A stretch of DNA of 64,000 bases from Deltaproteobacteria bacterium (GTDB taxonomy: Bacteria; Myxococcota_A; UBA796; GCA-2862545): the NCBI GenBank assembly GCA_006226595.1, contig SBGP01000069.1, forward strand, positions 62,001 through 126,000, written 5' to 3'. Of this stretch, positions 52,701 through 60,371 are shown piece after piece; the first letter of the stretch is position 1; every line of letters begins with the position of its first letter. A model generated the notes under the pieces. The model was not told the origin of the DNA. It ran no database searches and saw nothing but the letters and a program-made list of their open reading frames with translations. Both the position numbers and the translations under genes were made by a program.

Positions 52701-52828
52701 CGCTCGGCGTCGACCTCGCCGCGAACCTGCAGAGCCTCACGGCCACGGGCGACACCCGCACGCTTCTCCGCAAGGACTGGGAGGAGCCGCCCCTGCGCGT
52801 GCACCTCTCCCTCGGCGCGCTGCAGTAG
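49697..52828 (+). CDS. tamA: TamA/BamA-family outer-membrane assembly protein
   Basis: About 1043 residues. The N-terminal signal is ISALALLLASLAPTAHAQSS, cleavage after AHA. POTRA-like domains fill the first ~620 residues, each with the strand-helix-helix-strand pattern (for example PLSLYAVRTDLATLMRVGEF, VEGLNIAGNDALPEREVRAEL, HFAGNDHVDATSLRTVMEQA), more than the three of standard TamA. The C-terminal barrel (~630-1043) contains GGGASTDLGIRAFGRYTRHN and the lock motif RLGGTGSLRGFRRD (RGF). GTG 49697 is the likely start but lacks a ribosome site, so it probably depends on coupling with tamB. Together they form the TAM machine across the envelope. Confidence 0.9.
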   Translation: MGVRLISALALLLASLAPTAHAQSSEDLAGLPIADVQLVAPDGGLPEESLESLLRARAGDPLSLYAVRTDLATLMRVGEFSAVEADAERWFTQNAEGELRPATLLTYTVWPAPHVEGLNIAGNDALPEREVRAELGVERGDVFYEELNAPQAAARLLRRYEAEGYPRARVDVLASPTEEGVVVDVLIDEGAPRKLSKLFFTGKLPVDEKRLRRWARREGLREGKNVALSDVTAAQRFIRERLARHDALRPEESGWVQARVTPAWAEEGDDLVVTFSVEPGARLALEVTGIAWRPRSKVRQALGIDERTRLTRGFLESAPERIASDLARRGFYEATADVTLDNDGGEATDVQTLRVAAVRGRKHVLRGDLPWRERGVHFAGNDHVDATSLRTVMEQASPDVLRLGRVTDAELEVALAAAEKLYQSRGYLDAKLRLENLRVRRRRFPRSLLDVVSRQFAWATERVLVDLDITVHEGRLTTLASLEVIDSAVELPWLEDVRTNVEAAPYSPQALELLARRIVADHRAGGFLEADARVVSRLVDGTSYRAAIEVQPGDQILLRSVVTRGMRRTRSRFLRREVDLELGAPITASDLEQVRRRLVDLGTFRSVDLALLGDEPGRDLLITLEERPIHAYEVGGGASTDLGIRAFGRYTRHNLWGRAHRLDAFGSLGVQYASDSLSDWRLDLGKGTEPQWRSGITYTAPRFPLRGQRVVVDLLLRERRFERTFEMGQFGVSTGLITALPTRTQIRLGARLERRRLQEADSGALLPGEVWTGLFSPDTQALTSWRTQDSLEAIVLQDWRDDPLAPSRGAVVRLLGQIAPGGAGLAPNSVSFLKTEARVSSWIPLLGATLRITAEGGHAFMLDGGLLPLEDRYRLGGTGSLRGFRRDAIGPRRQVSQVDLDWPSGLEPVVAEAIRARPTRWVPVGGDTRALGVFELVLPLPVLGMPSWDGYAFSLFTDIGNVWLVRGRELAQSQSDAIKQRFDAPLRSSVGAGLSIQTPVGPLGVDLAANLQSLTATGDTRTLLRKDWEEPPLRVHLSLGALQ

Positions 52829-52853
52829 CCGAGCCGCTCGCCGCGCGCCTCGC

Positions 52854-53975
52854 CTAGAAGCTGCAGCTCACCGGGCCGTAGTCCAGGCTCTGATCGACGA
52901 GGTAGCCCATGATCAAGTCGTCGCGGTGGCCCGTGCCGAGCGCGCGGTGGATCTCCTCGACGGCCCCGCCGATGGCCTCGTTCGAGCCGGGCCCGGTCTC
53001 GTAGCCCCCGGCCGCGACCACTGCCTGTCCGGTGTACGGGTCGAGCACGAGGATGCGATGCCCGCGGCTCGGGCGGTCGCGCCAGTACATGTTCACGTAC
53101 CAGGCCTCGGCCGCCGCCGGCACCGGCGCGCCGGTCGCGCCCTGCCCGTACTCGCTGCCCCCCTCCCCCGCCGGGGCCCACGGCTGATCGCGCGTGGTGC
53201 TGTAGCCGCTCACCGACGCGGAGAGGGCGTAGTGCGCGGCGATGCCGTCCGTGAACGAGGTCGGCCAGGTGCCGCTCCACTCCTCCTCGGTGACGAGGTG
53301 GGCCTCCATCACCACCGGCCCCACGGAGGGCGTGTTGAGCAGCACGTCGCCGTCGACGCGACAGTCGATGCCCGGCGCGCATTCCTGCCAGAACATGCGC
53401 AGCTCGCGGTTCTCCATCGCGCAGGACCCGGTCGGCAGCGGCCGAAAGTCGACCTGCATCGCGAACGCGCCGGCCTGGGCGGCGCCGTTCCACGAGTCCG
53501 CCACCACGTACCAGGTGCCTGGCTGCACGACCCACGCGGTGCGCTCGTGGTCGCGTGCCACACAGCTGGAGGCATCCGCGGCCGACAGCACGTGCACGTC
53601 GACGTCGACCCCCCCGCTGTTGCCGGCGGTCATGTCGACGGTGAGGATGCCCGCCTGGGCGATCTGCACGGTGTACACGAGCTCGGGGCCGGACTCGTCG
53701 GTCGTCGGCGCACAGGCGTAGGCATCGGCGACGTCGCTCACGTTCGTCGCGGTGTCGCCGGTCACCGAGGCCGGCAGCGTGAGCGCAATCGGACAGGCAA
53801 AGGTGCCCTGCGGCGCGCACGGCTCGCCCGTGTCTCCGGAGTCGGTGCCGCCAGTGTCACCGGAATCGCCCGAGTCACCCGAGTCGGCGGCGCCGGAGTC
53901 GCTGTCGCCGACGACATCGTCCGGGGAGCCCGCGCAGGCGGCGAGGAGAGAGAGAAGGAACACAGATCCGCGCAT
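52854..53975 (-). CDS. Lipoprotein with Ser/Asp/Gly linker
   Basis: A 373-residue protein. ATG 53975 gives a lipoprotein leader (MRGSVFLLSLLAAC, Cys14). Residues ~20-50 are a low-complexity run of Asp, Ser, Gly and Thr, common in surface lipoproteins of myxobacteria-like genomes. Next is a ~100-residue PPC-like beta domain (GILTVDMTAGNSGGVDVDVHV, WYVVADSWNGAAQAGAFAM). The C-terminal ~180 residues (RELRMFWQECAPGIDCRVD onward, with GPVVMEAHLVTEEEW) are unrecognised, with several Cys. Convergent with tamA, 25 bases from its stop. Confidence 0.75.
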   Translation of the reverse strand: MRGSVFLLSLLAACAGSPDDVVGDSDSGAADSGDSGDSGDTGGTDSGDTGEPCAPQGTFACPIALTLPASVTGDTATNVSDVADAYACAPTTDESGPELVYTVQIAQAGILTVDMTAGNSGGVDVDVHVLSAADASSCVARDHERTAWVVQPGTWYVVADSWNGAAQAGAFAMQVDFRPLPTGSCAMENRELRMFWQECAPGIDCRVDGDVLLNTPSVGPVVMEAHLVTEEEWSGTWPTSFTDGIAAHYALSASVSGYSTTRDQPWAPAGEGGSEYGQGATGAPVPAAAEAWYVNMYWRDRPSRGHRILVLDPYTGQAVVAAGGYETGPGSNEAIGGAVEEIHRALGTGHRDDLIMGYLVDQSLDYGPVSCSF

Positions 53976-54063
53976 AGGCGCCCCCAAAACTGACAGCATC
54001 GTCATAGTTTTCGTCGACCCTCCCGTCAACCCGGGCGAAGCACTCTTCCCGCGACGCAAGCGC

Positions 54064-55827
54064 CTACGGGAAGAACGGCCACACGCTCGGCACGACGGCG
54101 ACGGCGATGACGAGGCCGAGCACGGTGAGCGGCAAGCCGACCCGCGTGAAGTCGAGGTAGCGATAGCCGCCGGGGCCGTACACGAGCAGGTTCGGCACCA
54201 CCCCGGTCGGGGTGAAGAAGGCCGCCGACGCACCCATGGCGACGACGATGGCGAAGGGTCGCGGATCCGCTCCGGCGGCGGTGGCGGCGCTGATGGCCAC
54301 CGGAAACACGAGCGCCGCGGCGGCCGGGTTGCTCACGAGGGCGGCGAGACACGCCGTGATCGCGTAGGTCGCGGCGAGCAGCACGTGCGGGCCGAGCGGG
54401 GCGGCGCCCTGGACGAGGAGATCGGCGACCAGTCGCGCGGCGCCGCTCTGCTCGAGGGCCTCGGCGATGCCGAGGGCGCTGCCGATGAGCACGAGCACCG
54501 GCCAGTTCACCGCCTGACGCACGGCGCGAGTGCCGATGGCGCCCGATACGAGGAGCACGACGAGCGCCGCCATCGCCACGACAACCAGCGGCAGTCCGGT
54601 GAGCGCAGGTGCGACGACGAGTCCGCCCACCACCAGCAACGAGAAGCGGGCGTAGCGATAGCGGGGCGGCGTGGCCCCATCGACGCCGGTCGCGAGCACG
54701 AAGTGCGGCGAGTTGCGCCACGCGCGCAGAAAGCCCGGCGAAGCCACCAGCATCAACGTGTCGCCGGCCTGGAGCACGATGTCGCCGATCTTCGACTCGA
54801 TGCGCTCGCCCGAGCGGTGCACGGCAAGGATGGCGGCGTCGTAGCGACGGCGGAAGTCACTGTCCTTGACTCGCTGCCCGAGGAGCGGCGAGCGCGGGGC
54901 GAGCACGACCTCGTAGACACCGCGATCGGCGCGAGCCTCCCCGTCGACGGGCACGAGGCCCGGGCGTCCCTGCAGGTCCTTCACCGTGTCGGCGAGGCCG
55001 GTAAACACGAGGTGATCGCCGGCGCGCAGGCGGTCCTGGGGCGCGACCGGGCGCACGACCTGGCCGGCGGCACGGCGGATCTCGACGAGGAACAGGCCGG
55101 GGAGGCCGCGAAGCCCAGCCTCCTGCACGGTGCGGCCGACAAGGGGACTGTCGGGCACGAGCTCGACCTCGGCCAGGTACTGCCGCGCGTCCTCGACGTC
55201 CGCCTCGGCCGGGTCACGGCGCCGGCGGAGCAGCCACTTGCCGGCGGTGGTCAGGTACACGATGCCGGCGAGGGCCGTGGGCACGCCGACCCAGGACAGC
55301 TCGAACATGCCGAGTTCGGGCTCGCCGCGGGCAACGAGGGCCGCGCTGACCACGAGGTTGCTCGAGGTACCGATGGCCGTGCACGTGCCGCCGAGGATGG
55401 CCGCGAACGACAGCGGCATGAGGAAGCGGCTCGGCGAGTCGCCGATGCGCTGGGCGAAGTCGCGGACGGCCGGAATGAACATCGCGACGATGGGCGTGTT
55501 GTTGAGCACCGACGACATCAGCGCCGTCGGCACGACCAGCCGCAGCATGGCCCGCGTCGACGAGCGGGTGTCGCCGAAGATGGCCCGGGTGAGCAGCAGC
55601 AGGCCGCCGGTCTCCTGCACCGCCGAGGCGACGACGAACAACACGCCGATGGTGACGATGGCCGGGTTCGCGAAGCCCTTCACCGCGTCGGCGGGGTCGA
55701 GCACCCCCGCGACGACGAGCGTCGCGAGTCCCGTGAACATCGCCACGTCCGCCCCCACCCACTCGCGCGCCATCACGACCGTGACGGCGACGAGGACGAT
55801 GAGGGTGAGCAACGCGGCGACAGCCAT
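54064..55827 (-). CDS. SLC13/DASS-type anion carrier with RCK_C domains
   Basis: A 587-residue inner-membrane transporter. Twelve or so hydrophobic segments are split by a soluble centre (~residues 205-385) holding two TrkA_C/RCK_C domains (EVELVPDSPLVGRTVQEAGL, VYEVVLAPRSPLLGQRVKDS). The carrier halves keep the paired SNT-like signatures: NNTPIVAMFIPAV in the first and SNPAAAALVFPVA in the second. Family members carry sulfate, dicarboxylates or other anions with sodium; the RCK_C form is common in bacteria with unproven substrates. ATG 55827 shares one base with the thioesterase stop (TGATG), so the two are coupled. Confidence 0.88.
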   Translation of the reverse strand: MAVAALLTLIVLVAVTVVMAREWVGADVAMFTGLATLVVAGVLDPADAVKGFANPAIVTIGVLFVVASAVQETGGLLLLTRAIFGDTRSSTRAMLRLVVPTALMSSVLNNTPIVAMFIPAVRDFAQRIGDSPSRFLMPLSFAAILGGTCTAIGTSSNLVVSAALVARGEPELGMFELSWVGVPTALAGIVYLTTAGKWLLRRRRDPAEADVEDARQYLAEVELVPDSPLVGRTVQEAGLRGLPGLFLVEIRRAAGQVVRPVAPQDRLRAGDHLVFTGLADTVKDLQGRPGLVPVDGEARADRGVYEVVLAPRSPLLGQRVKDSDFRRRYDAAILAVHRSGERIESKIGDIVLQAGDTLMLVASPGFLRAWRNSPHFVLATGVDGATPPRYRYARFSLLVVGGLVVAPALTGLPLVVVAMAALVVLLVSGAIGTRAVRQAVNWPVLVLIGSALGIAEALEQSGAARLVADLLVQGAAPLGPHVLLAATYAITACLAALVSNPAAAALVFPVAISAATAAGADPRPFAIVVAMGASAAFFTPTGVVPNLLVYGPGGYRYLDFTRVGLPLTVLGLVIAVAVVPSVWPFFP

Positions 55828-56285
55828 CAGTGGTCGGCTCCCAGGGAGCTCGGATCGAGCTCCTTGTGCACGACGTTGTACACGCCGCGACAGTCCGCGA
55901 CGACGTAGTCCTCTGGACCCTCGCCTTGCCACAACACCATGCTCGAGACGGCGACCTTGTTGCCTGCGCGCACGACGCGCGCATCGCAGTGCACGTCCTC
56001 GGGTCGACCGGGCCGGAGGTAGTCCACGCGCAGGTCGACCGTCGCCACCCGACTCCGCGTGAAGTCGAGCTGCGAAAACACCGCGAGACCCCCGGTGGTG
56101 TCCGCGAGGGTGGACAGCAGCCCGCCGTGCAGGGCCGGGCGGAACGGGTCGCCGAGCAGCTCGGGCCGATACTTCACGGAGATCCGACACGTGCCGTCCC
56201 CGAGCTCGCTGACCCGCATGCCAAGCAGCTTGTTGAACGCGATGCGCTCCTCGAAGAAGTGGATCAGGGCCTGCTGTGGCGTCAC
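55827..56285 (-). CDS. PaaI/YdiI-type hot-dog thioesterase
   Basis: A 152-residue acyl-CoA thioesterase of the PaaI group. The core motif HGGLLSTLADTTGGLAVFSQ carries the catalytic-type Asp, and VDLRVDYLRPGR is the conserved strand. An N-terminal helix precedes (LIHFFEERIAFNKLLGM). GTG 56285 is best placed, five bases after GGAGG; an in-frame GTG at 56291 is also possible. Coupled with an SLC13-type carrier, so a link between acyl-CoA or aromatic-acid breakdown and organic-anion transport is conceivable. Divergent from the 56346 gene. Confidence 0.88.
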   Translation of the reverse strand: MTPQQALIHFFEERIAFNKLLGMRVSELGDGTCRISVKYRPELLGDPFRPALHGGLLSTLADTTGGLAVFSQLDFTRSRVATVDLRVDYLRPGRPEDVHCDARVVRAGNKVAVSSMVLWQGEGPEDYVVADCRGVYNVVHKELDPSSLGADH

Positions 56286-56345
56286 CTTCACCTCCGTGCC
56301 GTCCGGTCGTGTAGCATGTGCGCCACGTACGGGAGATGACAGCAC

Positions 56346-57812
56346 ATGGCGCGCAACGGGCGTCAGGACCGCAACCGCCGACTTCGAGCCGCATTCACGA
56401 GCCAGACCGCCGCGCAGCTGCGCGAGTACGCCGCACTGTTGGCGGCGGGCGGAGACGGCATCGTCGAGAGCGTGGCTCTGGAGCTCGAGTCCGCTGCGGA
56501 CCGCGCCGACGCACTGCAGATGACGATGATCGCGGTGCGCTGTCGCGCCGCCGCTGCCCGTGTACGCGGCGGCATCTCCGCGTGGAGCCTGCGTCCGGTG
56601 GTCACGGCGCTCGCGACCTACGGCCACGGACGGGCCTTCCCGGCACTCGTCGTGGTGGCCGATCCCGCCGATCTCGGCGGCATCAAGGAGCAGGCCTCCG
56701 CCGCGTGCGAGCCCATGCACTTCCTGACCAGCACGGACCCGCTCGCCAACGCGCTGCAGTGCGAGCACATCCAGGGCGTGCTGCTCCCGAAGTCGCGCAT
56801 CGACGAAGTCGACATGCTCGAAGAACGCCTCGAGGCGCCGATCTACGTGTACGGCGAGGGCACCATCCCCGAGCGACTCGCGGCCGTCGAGGCGCGCGCC
56901 GCGGGCTGGGTCGAGGTGCCGATTCCGCTGGACGTGGTGTTGCGCAGGCTGCGTCGCGACACGTGGAAGGACTTCCTCGGACGGCCGCGCATCCTGGTCG
57001 TCGCCGACGCCGAGGAGGCGAACGCGCTGATGGAGGACCTCGAGCACGGCGACCCCGCCATGCACGTGCGTCCCCTCACCGACCCCGACGTCATCCTCGA
57101 CCAGCTCGCCGAGGTCGCCCCGGAGATGGTCGTGCTCGGGGCGAACATCGGTGGCGTCAGCGGCTCCCACACCCTCGCGGTCATGGGTACGGACGCCGAT
57201 GCCGCGGAGCTTCCCGTGGCAGTGCTCGGCGAGTCCTACTGGGTCGAGGACAAAGAAGGCGTGCGCTGCTTCGAGGACGTCGCCGCCGTCGCCGAGGCGG
57301 TCCGTGGCGTGATGGCGCTCACCCACACCGGGACCGGCTCGGTCGACCGCGTCACCGGCGCCCAGTCGCGCCCGGTGATCCTCGAGGCCATCGACCGTGA
57401 GATGGCGCGCGCCCGCCGCAGCCACATGCCGGTCACCGCCGCGGCGGTCGCCGTCGACAACCTCGATCAGGTGCGCGAGTCCGCGGGACCGGCTCGTGCG
57501 GACATCGGCCTGCGCCTGGCCTCCGAGGTGCTCGGCGCCGGCGTTCGCCACTACGACCTCGTCGGTCGCGTCACCGCCGACACGTTCCTCCTGTGCCTGC
57601 CCGATTGCTCGGAGGAGGCTGCGGTCCAGCGCCTGACCGCGCTGCACGAACGCTTCCGCAAGATCGTGCAGCAAGACCCGGAGCTCGCCGTGCTCTCGTG
57701 GTCCGTCGGCATCACCGACAGCGAGCACGGCCCCGCACAGCTGCTCCGCCGGGTCGACGATGCCTTGGAGCGGGCCCGCGCCCGCGGCAAGGCCGGGGTG
57801 ATCACCACCTGA
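56346..57812 (+). CDS. Degenerate receiver-receiver-GGDEF protein
   Basis: A 488-residue soluble protein. Residues ~1-90 form helices with an Hpt-like look (TAAQLREYAALLAAGGDGIV). Two receiver-like folds follow at ~98-210 (FPALVVVADPADLGGIKEQA) and ~217-330 (PRILVVADAEEANALMEDLE). In both, the phospho-Asp position is gone: the second reads PEMVVLGANIGG where a LxDxxMP would stand, and the first reads IQGVLLPKSRID. The C-terminal GGDEF fold (~345-488) has TADTF at 410-414 instead of GGDEF and lacks the I-site, so diguanylate cyclase activity is unlikely. It may act as a scaffold or nucleotide-sensing receptor. Confidence 0.82.
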   Translation: MARNGRQDRNRRLRAAFTSQTAAQLREYAALLAAGGDGIVESVALELESAADRADALQMTMIAVRCRAAAARVRGGISAWSLRPVVTALATYGHGRAFPALVVVADPADLGGIKEQASAACEPMHFLTSTDPLANALQCEHIQGVLLPKSRIDEVDMLEERLEAPIYVYGEGTIPERLAAVEARAAGWVEVPIPLDVVLRRLRRDTWKDFLGRPRILVVADAEEANALMEDLEHGDPAMHVRPLTDPDVILDQLAEVAPEMVVLGANIGGVSGSHTLAVMGTDADAAELPVAVLGESYWVEDKEGVRCFEDVAAVAEAVRGVMALTHTGTGSVDRVTGAQSRPVILEAIDREMARARRSHMPVTAAAVAVDNLDQVRESAGPARADIGLRLASEVLGAGVRHYDLVGRVTADTFLLCLPDCSEEAAVQRLTALHERFRKIVQQDPELAVLSWSVGITDSEHGPAQLLRRVDDALERARARGKAGVITT

Positions 57813-57849
57813 CGGCCCGGATGTGGGTCCGCCGGGATATGCGTGCCCG

Positions 57850-59037
57850 ATGCGATCCGTCTCCTTCACTGTCGAAGCCACCGCGGGCGAAGCGCGCGCT
57901 GGCACTCTCGAGCTCGCGCGCGGCACCGTGCAGACCCCGGTGTACATGCCGGTCGGTACGCAAGGCGCCATTCGCACCCTGTCGCCGCTGCACCTCGCAG
58001 ACACCGGCACGCAGATCCTGCTCGCGAACACCTACCACCTGTCCCAGCGCCCCGGTGCGGACCTCGTCGCCAAGCACGGCGGGCTGCACGGGTTCATGCA
58101 GGTCGACAAGCCCATCCTCACGGACTCGGGCGGCTTCCAGGTGTTCTCCCTGGACAAGGAGGTCACCGAGGACGGGGTGACCTTCCAGTACGAGGTCGAC
58201 GGCAAGAAGACCTTCCTGTCCCCCGAGGTGTCCATGGACATCCAGCAGAAGCTGGGGGCGGACATCGCGATGGTCTTCGACGAGTGCCTCGCGTACGGCA
58301 CCGAGAAGCACTACGCCGAGGACAGCGTGAACCGCACCGCCCGCTGGGAAGCGCGGTGCAAGGTCGCGCACACGCGCGAGGACCAGTCGCTGTTCGGCAT
58401 CGTCCAGGGCGGCTTCTGGCCCGACCTGCGCAAGCAGAGCGCCGAGCAGATCCAGGAGATCGGCTTCGACGGCTACGCCATCGGCGGCCTGTCCGTCGGT
58501 GAGGGCCACTCGCTGATGTGCGAGGTGCTCGACATGGTGTTGCCGCACATGCAGAAGCAGAGCCCCCGCTACCTGATGGGCGTCGGCCGACCGCTGGACC
58601 TCGTCGAGGGTGTCGCCCGCGGCGTCGACATGTTCGACTGCGTGATCCAGACCCGGCACGCGCGCAGCGGCACGCTGTACACGAGCCAGGGCCGCATCCG
58701 CGTCACCGACAAGCGCTACCGCCACGACATGTACCCGATCGACGCGTCGTGCTCCTGCTACACCTGTCGCACGTTCACCCGCGCCTACCTCAACCACCTG
58801 TTCCGCGTGGGCGAGGTGCTCGGCGCCACGCTGTGCACGATTCACAACATCGCGTGGTTCCACCAGTTCATGGGCAACATGCGGCAGTCGATCATCGACG
58901 GCACCTTCGAGGACTACCGCAAGTGGGTACACGAGGTGTACCCGGACGGCTCGCCAGCGGACCCCGAGGGAAAGCACGAGAAGCAGAAGCGCGCCCGCTC
59001 GAACAACAAGCGACGCGGCGGCCGCAAGCGCCGATAG
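57850..59037 (+). CDS. tgt: tRNA-guanine transglycosylase
   Basis: A 395-residue enzyme that exchanges guanine for preQ1 at the wobble position of GUN-anticodon tRNAs (queuosine pathway). Active-site regions are TDSGGFQVFSL (with the catalytic-type Asp), VFDECLAYGTEKHYAEDS, FGIVQGGFWPDLRKQSAE and the nucleophile region VDMFDCVIQTRHARSG. The zinc site is CSCYTC plus a later His (FRVGEV...HNIAWFH region). The C terminus is basic (KQKRARSNNKRRGGRKRR). ATG 57850 gives the standard N terminus. A hairpin (59057-59083) follows. Confidence 0.95.
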   Translation: MRSVSFTVEATAGEARAGTLELARGTVQTPVYMPVGTQGAIRTLSPLHLADTGTQILLANTYHLSQRPGADLVAKHGGLHGFMQVDKPILTDSGGFQVFSLDKEVTEDGVTFQYEVDGKKTFLSPEVSMDIQQKLGADIAMVFDECLAYGTEKHYAEDSVNRTARWEARCKVAHTREDQSLFGIVQGGFWPDLRKQSAEQIQEIGFDGYAIGGLSVGEGHSLMCEVLDMVLPHMQKQSPRYLMGVGRPLDLVEGVARGVDMFDCVIQTRHARSGTLYTSQGRIRVTDKRYRHDMYPIDASCSCYTCRTFTRAYLNHLFRVGEVLGATLCTIHNIAWFHQFMGNMRQSIIDGTFEDYRKWVHEVYPDGSPADPEGKHEKQKRARSNNKRRGGRKRR

Positions 59038-59056
59038 GCGCCTCGCGTCGACAGCT

Positions 59057-59083
59057 GCCGCCACGAATCGGTGCGTTGGCGGC
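59057..59083 (+). terminator. Hairpin after tgt
   Basis: Perfect 7-base stem GCCGCCA / TGGCGGC with a 13-base loop, 20 bases after the tgt stop. The tail is C/T-rich (CTCCCCTT) rather than a T-run. Probable terminator. Confidence 0.45.
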
Positions 59084-59120
59084 TCCCCTTCCGTACGCAG
59101 ATTCTGTGTAGGGAGGCCCC

Positions 59121-59702
59121 ATGCGCACAATCGTCCTCGTCCTCGCACTCGCCGCCTGCACGGGTGAGGAGCCCGAAGACACCGCCGTCGACACCGCCGA
59201 GGCGGACACGGACGCCGACGCCGACACCGATGCGGACACCGACGCCGATGCGGACACCGATGCCGATGCGGATACCGACGCCGATGCGGACACCGACGCC
59301 GATGCGGACACCGATGCCGACGCGGACACCGACGCCGACACCGACACCGATACGGACACCGATACGGACACGAGCACGCCCTCGTTCGCGAGTGAGGTGC
59401 AGCCCCTGTTCGGCCTGTGGTGCGACCACTGCCACTTCGACGGCAGCGGGGCGGACGCGGGGCTGAACCTGGCCGACGCCTACCCGAACATCGTCAACGT
59501 CCCATCGACCCAGGCGACCGCGATGGACCTGATCGAGCCCGGCAGCCTCGAGAACTCGTACCTGTGGCACAAACTGGTGGACACGCACCTGACCGTCGAC
59601 GGCGGCTCCGGAGTGCGCATGCCGAAGAACGGGCCGTACTTCGACGCCGGGCAGATGGCGGTCATCGAGGGATGGATCCTCGGCGGAGCGCCTCAGAACT
59701 AG
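59121..59702 (+). CDS. Cytochrome c lipoprotein with Asp/Ala/Thr repeat
   Basis: A 193-residue protein. Leader MRTIVLVLALAAC gives a lipoprotein Cys13. Residues ~28-88 are a nearly uninterrupted acidic repeat of DADT / DADA units, likely an extended spacer. Then comes a small monohaem cytochrome c domain: CxxCH is Cys101, Cys104, His105 (WCDHCHFDG), and the distal ligand is probably Met167 (GVRMPKNGPYFD). The organisation resembles the short cytochromes that follow lipoprotein spacers in Planctomycetes- and Myxococcota-like genomes. It should sit at the membrane surface and take or give electrons; partners unknown. ATG follows AGGGAGGCCCC. Confidence 0.85.
   Translation: MRTIVLVLALAACTGEEPEDTAVDTAEADTDADADTDADTDADADTDADADTDADADTDADADTDADADTDADTDTDTDTDTDTSTPSFASEVQPLFGLWCDHCHFDGSGADAGLNLADAYPNIVNVPSTQATAMDLIEPGSLENSYLWHKLVDTHLTVDGGSGVRMPKNGPYFDAGQMAVIEGWILGGAPQN
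59200..59380 (+). repeat. Tandem Asp-Ala-Asp-Thr coding repeat
   Basis: About 180 bases of near-regular repeats of GAC/GAT, GCC/GCG and ACC codons inside the cytochrome lipoprotein gene. A 24-base period (GCGGACACCGACGCCGAT type) is visible several times. The repeat is in frame, so gain or loss of units would alter spacer length without a frameshift. Confidence 0.85.
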
Positions 59703-59712
59703 CCGCACTGGG

Positions 59713-59742
59713 TCACCGGGACCCCATTGGTGAGGTTTTTTT
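59713..59742 (+). terminator. Intrinsic terminator with T-run
   Basis: TCACC (59713-59717) can pair with GGTGA (59729-59733), followed two bases on by seven T residues (59736-59742). The T-run stands out in this G+C-rich sequence. It lies 11 bases past the cytochrome gene's stop and closes that gene on the plus strand. Confidence 0.55.
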
Positions 59743-59831
59743 GTCGCACCCCCAGACCATCACGCGCCGGGGTGCGCATTGGGCATGGCCCCGAACTTGC
59801 AGCAGAGTGCACGGGATTCCAGGAGAGCCCT

Positions 59832-60371
59832 GTGACTGCTGCTGCCGCACGTGCCGAACGCCCGCGCCTCGTCGAAGAGACCGACGAGCAGGGCCGCGTG
59901 TGCGCCCGCGGCACGACCCTGGCAGGGCGCCGCCACGGACCGTGGACCCTCTTCCATGCCGACGGTGCCGTCCAGGCAGAGGGCGAGTACCGCAACGGCC
60001 TCAAGGAAGGCCTGTGGACCTCGTACTTCGAGAGCGGCAAGCGCTCCGAAGAGGTCTGCTACAAGCGAGGGGAGCGCCACGGTCCGTGGTCCGCCTGGCA
60101 TACCGACGGCCGCCGCGCCGGACAGCGCACCTATGCTTGGGGCGCACTCCAGGGCCCATGGGCCAGCTGGCACCCGGACGGGTCGCCCTGGGCCGAGGGC
60201 GAGTACAACGCCGGAAAGCCGCATCGCGCCTACACCTGCTGGTGGGAAAACGGCGAGAAGGCCATCGAGGGCGAGTACGAGGACGGCGAGCCCACGGGCA
60301 TCTGGGTGTGGTGGGACGACCGCGGTCGCGTGCTCAAGTCCCTCGACTACACCTGCTACGCCGAAGCCTAG
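59832..60371 (+). CDS. MORN-repeat (YwqK-like) protein
   Basis: A 179-residue soluble protein starting at GTG 59832, which follows AGGAGAGCCCT. It is mostly a run of seven or eight MORN-like units, such as RRHGPWTLFHADGAVQAEGEY, KEGLWTSYFESGKRSEEV, RHGPWSAWHTDGRRAGQRTY and PTGIWVWWDDRGRVLKSL. These form a flat beta sheet. Homologs are often labelled YwqK antitoxins, but no toxin gene is beside it here and the label should not be taken literally. Function unknown. Confidence 0.78.
   Translation: MTAAAARAERPRLVEETDEQGRVCARGTTLAGRRHGPWTLFHADGAVQAEGEYRNGLKEGLWTSYFESGKRSEEVCYKRGERHGPWSAWHTDGRRAGQRTYAWGALQGPWASWHPDGSPWAEGEYNAGKPHRAYTCWWENGEKAIEGEYEDGEPTGIWVWWDDRGRVLKSLDYTCYAEA

Noticed and set aside
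59200-59380. Regular repeats considered as a CRISPR array
   Set aside because: The repeats are contiguous without unique spacers, lie in frame inside a lipoprotein gene and encode Asp/Ala/Thr. No cas gene nearby.
59832-60371. YwqK label read as an antitoxin of a toxin-antitoxin pair
   Set aside because: The match is only to MORN repeats. No toxin-like gene lies next to it.
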